Shown piece by piece: positions 44,798-58,251 of a stretch of DNA of 64,000 nucleotides. Origin of the DNA: Oehlia diaphana (Eukaryota > Glomeromycota > Glomeromycetes > Glomerales > Glomeraceae). Each line of letters begins with the position of its first letter. Within the stretch, counting starts at the first letter, position 1. Under the pieces are notes generated by a model. The model was not told the DNA's origin, searched no databases, and worked only from the letters and a program-made list of their open reading frames with translations. Made by a program: the position numbers and the translations under genes. The stretch lies in NCBI GenBank assembly GCA_003833135.1, contig QZLH01000248.1, forward strand, positions 4,528-68,527, in the 5' to 3' direction.

Positions 44798-47700
44798 TTA
44801 TTTTTTATCCGTTGCCATTGCTGCTTTTTTAGCCTTGACCTGCTCAGATAAATACTTCAGGAAGGTTGAAAAAAAATTAAAAATTAATAAAAGAATTAAT
44901 TTAATAAAATAAATTTGTCATTAACTTATTTCTCTTACCTTAAATCTAAGTTTGCATTCCTTTTTTGTTTTATCGTCGACTGCTGCAGCAATTTTGTCCC
45001 ATCTATCACCATCGCCTTTCCAATCTCGTGGATAAGTTTGTAAAGCCCGTTCCAACTGAGCTTGTTGAGCTGCCGTCCAGTTAGTAACTGATTGCGCCGG
45101 TGTCGCTGCTGCAGATGTAGATGTGGATGTAGATGTGGATGTAGACATAGACGTAGACGTAGACGTAGATGATGATGTAGACGATGCTACAGCTGTGGTG
45201 GTTGTTCCATTAGATGAAATAGTTTTTTCGGTGGTCTCCTTTGATGTCGTTATAGTCTCTGTCGCATTTGGAGAAGTTTCTTTTTCCTCGGTATTTCCCG
45301 AGGTTGGAGCAGTTGACTGTCGTGCCTTGGTGGATTTCTTTGCTTTATTTTTGTTCGCTTTTGATGTAGGTTTTGATTTATTCTGCGATTCAGCAGGTGC
45401 TACTACTGGCTCATCATAATTAATAGTTGCTTCGCGCATTGAAGGATGCTCTGTAATTCGCGTGTCGGCATGTTTCTTCTGATGCTGTAGTTTACGCACA
45501 TCTTCTTCTAGTGCAGTTGCGCCTGTCAAATAATTCGTTATTCATTGCTTATTATATTATCATATAAAACATCAAGTTATATAAATTCTTCTATACCTTT
45601 TTGGACTTCTTTGGATTTCTTAATCAATTCATCATTAGTTCTTAGTGGTAAATTTGCGTGATATGCGACGTATTCACTTATTGTTTCCCACCTTAAAAAA
45701 TTTAAGTTAATAAAGATTTTATATATGGTCGATAAATAAATTTTATCTTACCTATTCACTGTACCGCCAGGATACTTATTTGCGGCTTTAATCAACAGTG
45801 ATATTTCTTCTACGCTCCATGATCGCTCTTTGGGTTCTTCCGTCGTTTTAATGACAGGTTCTTCAACTGGAGTAGTCTCTTGAACGTTCACTTCGCTGAT
45901 ATCTAATTGGATTAATATAATTTCAGTATTCTTTTTAAATAAATTAGCAACTTCGTCACATTTATATAATTAAATATATATATACCTGGACTGAAATGTT
46001 TAATTGAATCAGCTGATAAAGTTCCAGCACTAACAAGTCTTCTAGCTTCTTCAACTAAAACCTTCTTGGCAGTATGACGATCTTGAGAAGAATCTAATTG
46101 CTTTCTTACATTTTGCAATTCCTCCAAAGAAAGATTTTCAAATAATGTATCCAATTCTGATAATTGAATATCAATAACTTCCACTGGTGGTGTTTCATTT
46201 TCCGGGTAAAAATAATTATAATTCTTATTATTATAAAATTACGTATTTATTATAAATATATTGAGGGAAAGTTTTTCTTTTTTTAAACAAAAATTTCAAT
46301 AAACATAATAAAAAATCAAACGAACCTTAACATGTGTCTTAATATTTTTCTTTTCATTACGAATAACTTTCTTCTTCGCTGTCTTTTCCTTCTTTTCCTC
46401 GGCTTGCTATACAGTTAATGTGTTAATACGTATACTTAAGATATATCTTAAATAACGATGATAAAATCAGGATTTAAAAAACCTTTTGTTTTGCTTCAGC
46501 TTCAGCCATCTCTTTCCTTTGTTTCTCTTCCTCTGCAGCCTTTAGAAACGAAAATATAATTATGTTGGATAATTAATCTTCTATTCCATCATGAATTCTT
46601 TTTCTAAATTTAGAACTTTGCATTGCGATATACTCTCAAAATAGTGTTTATCAATATTAAATACATCTTGTGTATATACATTGTAAACAAAAACCGACAA
46701 TGCAGAGAGTAAACAACAGTTAAAGATCACTAACATACAAAATCAGATAGAATAAACTAATAAAACGGATAGATTATTCTAACCCGTTATAGAAGCATTT
46801 GTGCTACCAATTTTGAATGAAAAGAGAGCCAGAAAAATAATGTAAGAGAAAATGTCTTATTAACAATACCTTTCTCATTTCTTCTTCGGCCCGTTTTACA
46901 GCATCTTCTTTCTCTCTTTTCTTTGCCTCTTTTGCTGCTTTCTCCTCTTGTTTAAATTTTTGAATACGTGGATCTAATGACAACGCCTGATCTAACCACA
47001 AAAAAAAATAAAAGATTGTTAAATAATAATTCAAACTTGAAAATGATGAATACAAGTAAAAATAAACGAAATTCTACCAATAAGTTTTACTCGTCTAATA
47101 TTATCTTCTTTTTTGCGTTTTGCTCTTTCGGCTTTATTTTTCTTTTCAATGTATCGTTTATCATCACGGCTTTATATAATAAAAAAAAAATTGATATATA
47201 ATGATTGAATATTAAAAAAAAAAAAAAAGAAAAAATAATTAAATGAAAATAATTATTTTAACACACTTGTCTGTACTATCAGTATCTTCTTTATCAAGAT
47301 ATTCAAAAGAACGCCAAGAATCAAAATTATACCTATAAGTAAAATAAATGTATTTTAATTTAATTTTTCAAAGAACATATAAATGATTATGCATATAAAT
47401 ACCAAAAATCATAAAACGCTTCAACTTCTGGTTTGGATGTATTTATATCACCCAGCATGGGGACTGGAGTTTTATTAGAAAACCTAAACGAAACAAATAA
47501 TAAAAATATAAGAAAATATATCAATCAAGAATAATACTCCGTTCGACAATCCAAAGCCCACCTCGCTTCACGTTCAAATATAGGACCATATGTCTTAAAA
47601 AAGTCACCCTTAGCTTTTGAACTTGGTACTTCATCATCAATGGCATCATCCACTGAATCAAATTGACGACGTTTGACGGGATCGGAAAGAACTTCATGAG

Positions 47701-48500
47701 CTATTTAATAAACAAATATTCAACAAAAATAAGTCGACGTAATTGCATTTAAATCAAAGCATAAAAATATAATTACAAACCTTTTTGTATGCATTTGAAG
47801 AAAGCATCATCATTCGTATCCCCGCTAGAGGCCTTTTTATCCGGATGATGCTTTAAAACCTTCCTCCGATCTATTATTGTTTATAATTAATTGAATAAAA
47901 ATTAATCATTTCAAAGTTAAATTTAAAACGAAGAAAATTCGTTTAGTAAAATAGAAGCATACGCGCATGTTTTATTTGCTCTTCTGTAGCTTTCCACCTA
48001 TATTTAGAGAGACCCAATACTGCGTAGTGATCTTGTTCCTATTAAATAAATTGGAGTATTATTAATTGAGATCTATCAATTTAAATCAATTCATTCTTCC
48101 ATATAATTACCTTCCAATCTTTTGGGTCTCTATTTAATAATTCTGAAGTTTCTTCTTCAGAATCCTCTAAAATAATTTCTTCAGCTTGTTCCGTCGCAGC
48201 TTCTGCCTGAATACGTTCGTCATCGGAAAAAGAGTAATTATTCAACTTTCGACGGACATATGCAAGGAATTGGTTACCAATTGGCTCAATATTACGAGTC
48301 AAGCCATCTGAATACAAAAAGAACGAAATATTCTTATTAGAAACGAAATATAACTTCCGAAAAGCTTGGAACTTATCAACATTCCAGATATAAACTTTAA
48401 AAACTTGTATTATACCGGAAATTCCACAATGAATTCGAAATTCTTCACCGTCGTTCCACGTTGTCGGAGGAACACCAAGAACAAACTGAGTTTGTGACAT
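44798..48500 (-). CDS. Zuotin / DnaJ homologue subfamily C member 2 (ribosome-associated Hsp40)
   Basis: Sixteen exons, 48500-48416 down to 44854-44798, with consistent phases, give 736 residues. I chose ATG 48500 (MSQTQFVLG); an in-frame ATG at 48599 would add an unconserved leader. The J domain (from ~95) has HPD at 128-130. It is followed by the zuotin homology region (FYDFWYNFDSWRSFEY) and a long charged helix (DPRIQKFKQEEKAAKEAKK). Two SANT-like domains follow at ~470-515 (RSWSVEEISLL) and ~670-718 (TNWTAAQQAQLERAL), with a Thr/Ser-rich linker between them. Zuotin pairs with Ssz1 in the ribosome-associated complex and stimulates the ribosome-bound Hsp70. Yeast Zuo1 is shorter and lacks SANT domains; this domain plan is that of animal MPP11/DNAJC2. 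The first intron is a multiple of three and stop-free, so its retention would keep the frame. Confidence 0.93.
45125..45190 (-). repeat. Hexanucleotide-like coding repeat (Ser-Thr) in zuotin linker
   Basis: Repeats of roughly 'gatgta'/'gacgta' on the plus strand encode alternating Ser-Thr residues between the two SANT domains. A slippage-prone tract; length variation between isolates is likely. Confidence 0.7.
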
Positions 48501-48795
48501 GTCTTTTACAACCCTTTTTTTAAATAACTTGAAAGAAATACCAAGGTTGATCTGTTTTCTCCAAAAATTTGCGCATGTAAAAAAAAGATAATATATCACA
48601 TGTCACTTTTAATGAGTTTTTCCGTAAAATTTCTGCGCATTAATTCATGTGTAACAATTTATCACGTTTATATAAAAACGTACGGTAATTGTGGTAATTG
48701 TGATAATCTTAACCGAATTCTCTCAAAAACTTATTTACAAGAAAAGCTTTAAAGCTTTCCAACAACTAATTTAAAAGAAAATCAAATAAAAAAAA
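48501..48795. promoter_or_regulatory. Divergent promoter region, zuotin and coiled-coil genes
   Basis: A 295-bp spacer between two divergent start codons. It contains 'ggtaattgtggtaattgtgataat' at about 48684, a short direct repeat of GGTAATTGTG. No named motif. Confidence 0.4.
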
Positions 48796-51146
48796 ATGGC
48801 ACAAGAAAGTGAACAACCTCCTACTAGTTCTGATGCAAATCAAAATAATAAACAAACGATCGAAAAATCATCAAATGTTTTGTCGAAATTTGAGAAATTA
48901 TCTAAAAACGTTTCTCAAATTAAATGTCGAATAATTACCGTCGATGAAATTGTTACCGTTGTCAATACAAAAGAGAAAGGTTAGTTACTATAATAATAGC
49001 AATTATTTGTTACTCTTTTTTTTTAACCGAATCTTTTTTTTTTTAGTTATAAATGAGTTGAGACAAAGTATAAAAGAGAAAGATGATAAAATAAAAAGTT
49101 TATCTACACAAAACGACGTTCTACTTGAAGCTTGTACTACACTTTCACAGCAAGCGCGAGAATTGAGTCAGCAGAATAAGGAAACACTAATGGGGGTTCA
49201 ATCAGAACTTCACACTGTACGAGCAGAGAATGCGAAGCTTGTTGACGAAAATTGTAAGCTTACAAAGAAAGCAGAATCTCTTCAGGTTGGTGGTTTAAAT
49301 ATTAATTAAATATTTATTTATATTTAGTTTCTCTATTACATAACTTAATTGTGTCCTTTTACAAACTTTTGATGTATTTTTAGGAGAAATCTCAGAAGGA
49401 TAGGAGTAATATACTTATTGCTGAAGAAAATCAGCTTAGAGCTGAAGTAGCGTCACTTAAGGTATACAATGCTCAAGAGTATACTCTCAATTGAATTTAT
49501 AATTAACTAATACTATTTTTTTTTTACAGAACGAGAACATAAAACTTCGTGGGGAACTGCAGCAACAAGCAAAAAACAATACTAATAAACTCAATAATGA
49601 GAACGAACAGCTCAAAAATGAAATAAAAAAATTTAAAGTATGTCATTCGCTTTAATAATAGTACGTTGCATTTATTAATTTACATGAATTTTTGTTTTAC
49701 AGTTCGAAAACACAAAACTAAGAAAGGAAGTACAAGGCGTCCTTAATGATAAGGCGGAAAAGATTGATAGTACAGAAAAGCAAGTTGAAGAAATACAAAA
49801 GGCTCTTGAGCAGAGGTATGAACATTCGATACTTTGTGATGCCTTTTGTGCATATACTTATTTAACAAATTAATTTATTATGATCTGTTATTTAGTGAAG
49901 AAGAACGTAAAAATGCCGAACTCTCCATCATGAATATCAAAGAAGAGTATGAAGATGAAATCAAAAAACTGAAATCTGAATTACAAGATGCTGAGGATCG
50001 AGAACTTGCGCTTGAAATGTATTCAGTTCTTGTTAAAGAAAGATATACTGTTTGCGAATCATTAACTAATGATCTAGAAAAGAAACTCGCCGGATGTGAA
50101 GAAGTTGTTGATGATCTTGAGAAAGAGCTTAATGATTGTGAGTCTCAAATAAGTATTTTAGAAACGAAACTCGCAGAACGTGATTCTCTGGTGGTGAACC
50201 TCAATAAAAAACTCGCAGAACGTGATTCTCTACTGGTGAACCATAATAAGAAACTCACAGAACATGATTCTCTGGTGGCAGACCATAATAAGAAGCTCGC
50301 AGAACGTGATTCTTTGGTGGCGGACCTCAATAGGCAACTTATGGAACGCGATTCTCTGGTTGCGGATTTAAATAAAAAACTCAAAGAACGTGATTCTCTG
50401 GTAGCGGACCTCAATAAGAGACTCACAGAACGTGATTCTTTGGTAACGGACCTCGATAAGAGACTCACAGAACGTGATTCTCTGGTAGCAGATCTCAATA
50501 AGAGACTTACAGAACGTGATTCTCTGGTAGCAGACCTCAATAAGAGACTCACAGACCGTGATCCTCTGATAGTTGATCTCGACAAAAAATTAGCAGATCG
50601 TGATATGAACTTTCAAAAGAAACTTGCAGAGCGTGATTCTCGAGTTGAGGATCTCGAACGAAGGCTTTCAGAACGTGAATCTACAGTAATTAATTTCGAA
50701 AAGAAAATCGCGAATGATAAGTCATATTTTAAGAAAGTCAAAGATAAAATGCAACTAAATGAAAGAGTAAAGGTAAGATTTCACATAATTTGTTTAAAGG
50801 TCCTGATTTGTGAGTTGGTGGTTAATCTTGTATGTCCAACATTTAATTTTGGACAAAAGACAAGAAATTTATGATAAAATACAATCGTTATAATTATTAT
50901 TTCATTTTAAAGATAAGTGTTTTAAAATTTAAAAAGATTTATAATATTAATCTTTTACTATTTTAATAATTAATTTTAATTAATGTTATTTAGGAAAAAC
51001 GGATTTCATTTTTGGAAAGTGAGGTAATCAGACTACAAAAAGTGAAGACTGTAGAGAACAATAGTATGCAATCAGTGAGTACAAAAAATAACGATGAAGC
51101 AATTTCCACGGCGTCTACTCCTGAGCCAATGGAAGTAGCAGACTGA
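48796..51146 (+). CDS. Coiled-coil protein with 14-residue ERDSLVADLNK repeats
   Basis: Seven exons: 48796-48979, 49047-49285, 49384-49461, 49530-49637, 49703-49815, 49896-50772 and 50994-51146. They give 583 residues. Nearly the whole protein is predicted coiled coil by its Leu/Lys/Glu pattern. Exon 6 carries about 12 copies of a 14-residue unit (two heptads, for example KLAERDSLVADLNK) at ~50157-50700. The C-terminus is short and Ser/Thr/Pro-rich (STASTPEPMEVAD). No enzyme domain is present. By composition it could be a structural, golgin-like or septum/cytoskeletal protein, but I cannot assign a family. Confidence 0.82.
50157..50700 (+). repeat. 42-bp coding tandem repeat
   Basis: About 12 copies of a 42-nt unit around 'CTCGCAGAACGTGATTCTCTGGTGG'-type sequence with the constant core GAACGTGATTCT. 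Because the period is 14 codons (two heptads), copy-number changes would keep coiled-coil register. Confidence 0.88.
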
Positions 51147-53640
51147 GAACTTTTGATTGAATATTGAAAATTTATTAATGTATGAGTAGCTCTGAAATTT
51201 TTAATCTTTTTAATTAAATTTATTTTATTTTAATCAAGTTTAAAAGCAAATGTGTAAATAAAAGAAAAATAATATTTATATAATGACCCTTTAAATAAAT
51301 ATTTTATTAAATTTATTAAATTCATCAAATTTCACATTAACACGTATTTTCCATTATTTATCTTATTAAAAAATGTTCTAAATTTAGCACTACTGATTAT
51401 TATTGTATCTGTCGTATCATACTCCACTGAGCAAATAATAATATACACGATCAAATTTTGATTTACATAGATCTAGTATGTATTTTGCCGACCATAGTTA
51501 AATCCCGGGTAAAGTTTCTGTGTTTAACAATTATACGTAAAAAAACTTACATGAAGTAATAAGATTTAATTAGCGTGCCATAGTCATCCAATTACTTCAT
51601 GCATGTAGTTTCCTCTCAACTCTGATATATTACCGTAACTGATGTTATTGATGTATTTAGTAATATTTTTAGTACATACATATAAACACTTCTATTACTT
51701 TCACTTTTTTTAAAAATATATATTATATATTATTGAAGATATTATTAGTTGTTTTATTATTTAAATAGAAATATATTGGTTAATTTGAATATTAATAAGT
51801 TAGATGTATCACGTATGAGGAACTGTACTATATCACAAATCCCAATATTTTGTTTGCGCTGCACATTACCATTTAGATCATCACTTTTTTTTTTACTTTA
51901 AAAGAAGTATAATGATAAAAAATTATTGAGAACAAAAAAAAGATAAAATATAGTTTCATTTCATATTAATAATTATTATTAAGAATTAATACTTTTGCAT
52001 TACATGTTTTTACAAAACATTTATTTGTTTCATATTTAGTTGCTCTTTTGATGAAATTTAGAAACTAACATTATTTATTTAAAATATTATAGCAGGGTTG
52101 GAATTATGGATTATAAAGTGATAAATAATCCCTATATATACAGTAGATGTACTGGTAGAGACGACCTTATAACCTTAATGTCTTCCTAAAACAAACAATT
52201 TATAAAATATTTTGTTCAGTTTCAAGTCCATTTCTGCAATAATTACATTTATTCTTAATATTTTAAAGGGTATAAATGAAAACAGTCAACAGAATATGTT
52301 AATTCAACTACTCCAATGCTTTGGAGATGTGGCAAAGGCCATGAATGATCTACAACTTTATCGAATAAAGAATAGTATTCACAATGTGATGGTAATTTTT
52401 CTTGTGATCTTGGAAATCGCTCACAGTAGAAGTGGTATACTGGTATGTGTCTTTCTACGGAATATATAAGCCTTTTTGTTCCAATGCAATGGTCATAAAT
52501 GGGTTTTAAGTTTAATGGTATAAAGCATGCCAAATCATGGTGCTTAAATAAACACGAAACTTATGTCGCGCGTGATCAGAATTATGCGAATAGAATTTTA
52601 TTGCTTTAAAATATGTTTGGTATTAATTACGAGGATCCAAACACAAATCATCTTCGTGGGTTGGGTCTTATTGAATAAACTCAGAATTTTAAATGCTTCT
52701 GTGATTCACTATTATTTTTTCGCTTCACTATTAATTACTATCTTTACGTCATTTCACGTGATGAGACGACAATCCAATAAATTGGCGTAAATCGGCAATA
52801 TTAAATTTTCTCCGGTTGAGTGCCCGATGTGTTCCTGCTTGTAAGTTAATAATAAGCGGTTATTAACTTAATGATGTATAATTTGAATAATAGTTTAATT
52901 ACTTATTTTTGTTAATATTCTTTATAATCAAACTTTATTAGTTAAAAAGTTATCAGTTATTATCTTTTTTATTGCATATTACATAATGACTAAATTTGTT
53001 TAGGTTCTATTATATGTGTATAATATTTATGTGTATTAAACTAATTATATTTTTATTTAAACAAAAGATTGTAAGTGATATATTTAATATTATATATTTT
53101 TTTAATAATATATACATTTAATTAATTAATAAATTAATAACACTACAGGGTGTAAGTTACGTATCATATAATGTAGATTGTAAGTTTATTTAATTCATTT
53201 ATTATAATTTACAAAATATTTAAACTAATTAAAATTTTATTTAATAATAATAATATTTTATTACATTTAGATCGTAACAAACTTTTTATTTAAAAATTAT
53301 TAGCATATATTTTTAATTGGTAAGCTATAAGTTATTTATTTAGTAAAATTTTTTATTACATTTTATGTATTATATACTGTACATATATATAAGTTTAAAA
53401 ACTAATAAAAAATTATTTGGTAATTTATTTTAGTTGGTAAGTTAAAAGTTATTCATTTATTTAATTCAATTCTTTTATTTATATATTTGAAACTAATTAA
53501 AATTTTTTATTTATAAAGTAGATTTATTAATACACAATTACAAAGGGAGTTAATAGCAGAAATTTCTTTCCTTCAAAGATTACATAATATTATGCACGAG
53601 TGATTTCATTCCAAGCAAAACTACGAAAAAAATGTTCCGA
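51147..53640. other. Long spacer, no accepted gene
   Basis: AT-rich. Open frames at 52212-52790 have no recognisable domain; a less AT-rich patch at 52560-52800 may be an old element. A weak series of 'taagttataagttattta'-like repeats is present at 53000-53470. Confidence 0.4.
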
Positions 53641-53757
<117 letters not shown>

Positions 53758-54290
53758 GGTACTTCAAAAATATAAAAAATACAAAAAATCAAGAAAATCA
53801 AGAAAATCAAAAATTTAAAAAATTCAAAATCAAATAGTCAAATGAACATATAAACACTAGGAAAACAGAAAAGTCAACTGAGGCAGTATTACAAAAAATA
53901 AAAATTTAAAACGTATTACAGAAAAAGAAACGTATCACAAAATGTGTAAATGGCGATGGGAGTACAAAAAGGAAATTGAATCAGTAAAAATATACAACAA
54001 TAGCAAATTTAAAAGGGGAAAATGTGTCAGCACAACAAGAAACTTCATTGGAGGATTACTTACATGAAGCAACCGTAAATGTCCGAAGCTTTTAGCTGAG
54101 GACAAATTACATACATTATACGTAACACGTGTTTTTAAGCAAAACTACGAATTTTTTTTTAAAAAAAAGAAATTCGAAAATTTAAAAAATGCAAAAAATC
54201 AAGAAATCAAGAAATTCAAAAATTTAAAAAATGCAAAAAGTCAAGAAATCAAGAAAAACAAAAATTTCAAAAATTCATTTATATCACAAA
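53758..54290. repeat. A-rich 'aaaatcaagaaa' repeats
   Basis: The unit 'aaaaatttaaaaaatgcaaaaaatcaagaaatcaagaaa' recurs at about 53770-53825 and 54170-54270. No coding capacity. Confidence 0.65.
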
Positions 54291-56846
54291 AATCATTTTC
54301 ATCGTAGATTTGTATATTTATTCATTAAAATTTACTTCCTAATTACACTTATTATTATACTTATTTAAACATCAGCACATAATCTTGCTATTAAGCCATT
54401 ATCTTCTCATTACCTTTTGCCTTTTTACAACATTACCACATAATTTTGCTACCTTCTTGTTCTTACTCTTACGTAATTTCTCTAAAATCTCAAAATATTT
54501 TAATATTTGTAAGAAATTCTCTGAAATATTTTCAAAAAATTTTTCAGAGTTTGTTTCTCCACACTCTAATAATATCATGGATAAATATTATTTATAACTC
54601 TCAAGAAAAAAAATTGGTATATGAAATCAAATACATTTTTATCTAAGCGTGTGAAAAGAAATTGGTTGATAGTCTCTTGAGAAAAAAAGCGATTATAAAA
54701 TATTTAAACTCATTTATGATTTAATAGTTCTTCTTTTTATTAAATCCTTTCACTGTATCATGCACTTCTTTCTCTTTTAATTTTGTGCATGCACTTTAAT
54801 TCCAATTTTACACTTTTATGTGTTGAATATGTCATAGCTGAAATGCTGCTGGACTAATTTATGGATCAAAGTAAAAGAATTTTAGCAGACATTTAAAATC
54901 ACTATAATTCATAATAATAATAGCACCTTATTCTGAACTTTGAACTATATCCTGGATATAGATATATCCTTAAAAGCCCAGATATTCTTATCTTGAATAA
55001 ATAGTTAAAATAATATTCTATTATTACTCTTAAGTTGAAAATGGAGAGGAAAGAACATAGAATAATTAGATTATATTGAGGTTCAACAAGAATTTCTTCT
55101 GAGATGAAAAGTTTAATGCTGAATCTTGATTGATTTCAGACTTATCAAAAAAGTACTTTCGCAAAGTCTTCCTGAACTAACTATTACTTAATTGTTCCAG
55201 TCGGTCAGAGTATAAAAGAAATGATTGCAGCTGAAAAGCTAAGAGGCTTGGTCTTCGAATCTTGAATGCAAATAAGGAGATGTAACAAGTCATTAAAGGA
55301 TTATTTGCGAAAGGCAAAAAGGAATAATCCTATTACTAATATTTAAAAGATTAATCTATATAATTTGGAAGTTAATTTATTTTTAAAATGAAGTATTTGA
55401 GCTTAAAAGTTTAAAATATGTTTATATTCTTTATTGTTATTTAATTAATTAGTTTCTAATTAATTAAAATTTGTGTTTAGTTTATTATATTATAAATATA
55501 AGAAGTAAGTTATAAATTATTTACTAAAAATCATATTATTGTATAATATTTATTTACATTAGACCAAATTTTTTTGCAAAAGAAAAATAAAACACTTCAT
55601 ATAAAAATGCTGGAAATATTGATATAATGTTATTACCAAAAGTATTTGTTAACGCCTTTTTACAAGGAAATAAGCAAGTTTCTTATAGAAAACTTTAGTA
55701 AAATAGGGACAAAAACAAAAATATTTTTTAAATTATGTTGAACGTATGTTTAAACAAACAAGAGAAAGCAAAAGTTTTTTTGATAATATTTCTCAAGAAC
55801 TGAACATACAGAAAGAAAGTAGTGCAGAAATAGTGTATAAAATATATAGATAGTATAAAAAGATTTGTGAAGTGATAAAAAAAAAGGTGTCACAAAATCA
55901 AAAGGAGGTGAACAAAGATAATGTGAAACATCATAGGAGAAGAACTTGAAAAGGTTAAGAAATCCATGTTGAATAAATAATACTGAAAAAAATCAATATT
56001 AGTTATCTTACTTACTTATTACAATTTACAAACAAGTTTTATTTTTTTAAACTTTTTTATTTAACAATCTAGCTAAAAGGAAACTCTGAACAAAATTATA
56101 AAAATGGATTGGCGAATAAAAAAATTTTTTTTGTTAGGTTTGGAATTTGGATATTATCTACGATTTCTATCGCTGCATATGTAATAAATTACTTTGATAT
56201 AAAAGAACTATAAATTAAAGGAATATTTTATTTACATGATATAAATTACATGCATGATTATTTTTTTACTTTATTTATTTGCTTTGATTTTGACTATTTT
56301 TTGTATGACAGTAGTGTAACTTACAAATTTGGCATTTACATAACGTAAATATTATATCAACGATTGATACAACTTTCTGTAACTTTGTTATACATATTGT
56401 GAATGAAAACGTGATTTACTTTAATTAATGAATCGAACCAATATGATAAAAAATGGCCATTATGTGGCACACATGTGACAGGTAGTGCGTGATGAATAGG
56501 ATTTTGCAAGTGAGATGGAGCGACACCGGTGATGGAAAAGTCACGGTTCAGGTTACGATTTACTGCGGATAAAAAAGATTTCTAAATTGGTGCAATTTAT
56601 TCTTTATTCGGAGGAAAACTCTTGATTAGAATGCGTAATTTATTAAAGTCTGTTCAAGGCTTTAATAAGAATCAATTAGATCTTTATCGAACTAATAAGA
56701 TTTACAATGCCTATATCAAATTTCTTAATTAGATTAGAAAATTTCTAAATCGGTAAAACTTCACGGAGGAAAACTCCAATCGCGTAATTTTAAGGTATAA
56801 ATTATAATCTTTGAAGCTAATGATTCTTGTTTAAACTATTTAAAAG
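54291..56846. other. Long spacer, no accepted gene
   Basis: AT-rich with no convincing domain. 'tcggaggaaaactc' occurs at about 56610 and again near 56775. The latter corresponds to the leader of the intact kinase gene (about 61748), marking the 5' side of the duplicated segment. Confidence 0.4.
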
Positions 56847-57290
56847 ATGGATGATATTATTAATAATAATAAGGTCATTAGAGAAAATAATTTAAATGAT
56901 GAATCAAATAATTTAAATGAAGAAGAAGATGATGATTTAGGTATTTATGAACTACACATATTTTAATCAAGAATGCCCTAAATGTAATCAACCAAATACA
57001 TTTGAAGATTGATGTAAAGAATGTTATTCCAGAAATTTCAACAATTTTTAATAATTGGACTAATGGAAATATACATATAGATAAATTTATTCAAGAAGTT
57101 CAATTAAATGCAAAGAGTGTATATGAGTCACTTGAATGATAGACTAAAAAATATTTTTTTCTTATCTCAAGGTGGATTAATGAAATATTGAAGTAAAGCT
57201 TGCATATGTATATTATAGTAATGATAATTAGCATTAATTAATATTAAATTATTATAAATAACAGACTGTATTGTTGAAGAAGGAAGTATT
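56847..57290 (+). pseudogene. Kinase-gene copy with the catalytic domain deleted
   Basis: Begins like the kinase gene at 61892 (acidic Asn-rich leader, then CNQPNTFED, and the IHIDKFIQE segment). In-frame stops occur at ELHIF*, at the Trp of WCKEC (now TGA), and after the SLE segment. The sequence then jumps from GGL/GGF in the Gly-rich loop directly to the C-terminal 'gaaatattgaa...' and the terminal exon 'gactgtattgttgaagaagg', so almost the entire kinase domain is missing. The start codon and upstream leader are preserved. Confidence 0.85.
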
Positions 57291-58144
57291 TATTTTTATT
57301 AAAAACTTTATTTGAATAAGTATAAATTTATCGAAGCAGTTATTTGTTTTTCTATTTTTTTTTTATTATTATACATGAAGATGGAATTAATTTTGATTAT
57401 TTTAATCTTCATTAATTATATTCAAAATTAATTTCAGCTTCTTGGTATATTGTCAGTACATGTATTTATTATCATCCTTTGAATAAATTAAATATTAATC
57501 TAATTGATTTATAAAAAATGAAGTGATTTTTTTTGATCGTGATAAATTAAACTCGAGTAAGCTGTATACACTTGGACTAATTTATTTGGACTATTAAATT
57601 TTTATATACATTTTTTTCTGTACAGTGTACAGTACATATTATTTATTACTTCAAATAATCAAGACATAATTTTTTTTTTTATATAGTTTTTTTTTCGGGT
57701 TTTTAACATGAATTATTATTCTTTTTTTTTTTATTAGACTTGTGATTTTTTTCGCATAATTATTTCTCACTTTTTTTACTGGAAGAGGTTTTTTTTAAAT
57801 TTTAATTTTACACGTTCTAATGTTTACATTTGTGTCTTCTTTATTAATTTGATTATAGTATTATTTTGTTTCTTTGCTCAACTTAATAATATAAAATTGT
57901 CCTGACATAAATCTCAATTTAATAATATAAAATTGTCTTGGCATAAATTTCGAATTATCATGATTTACACACTTTTGAAAATCATCCCATCTGAAATATA
58001 ATTTCATCACATGATAATCATGCAACCAAAAATTTGCAAATTTATAACCAAAAATAGTAGGATCATATGACCTTGATCTTTGTAACACAAAGAAAATCAT
58101 AAAAATAAACGGTTAAACAAAAATTTTATAAAATTTTCCCTACC

Positions 58145-58183
<39 letters not shown>

Positions 58184-58216
58184 GGTAAAAAAAAAATTTT
58201 AAAAAATTTTCCCTCC

Positions 58217-58250
<34 letters not shown>

Positions 58251-58251
58251 A
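57291..58251. other. Spacer upstream of the F-box gene
   Basis: The first part resembles the 3' flank of the intact kinase gene beyond 63600. It ends in poly(T)/poly(A) hairpin-forming runs (58145-58250) that directly abut the F-box start codon. Confidence 0.5.

Noticed and set aside
45123..45419. Asp/Val-rich plus-strand frame
   Set aside because: Antisense of the Ser/Thr linker of zuotin; low complexity.
50145..50585. 146-residue Ser/Arg-rich frame on the minus strand
   Set aside because: Antisense reading of the 42-bp coiled-coil repeat.
52212..52790. Possible small genes or an element
   Set aside because: Open frames are short, no domain recognised, no splice partners or upstream signals.
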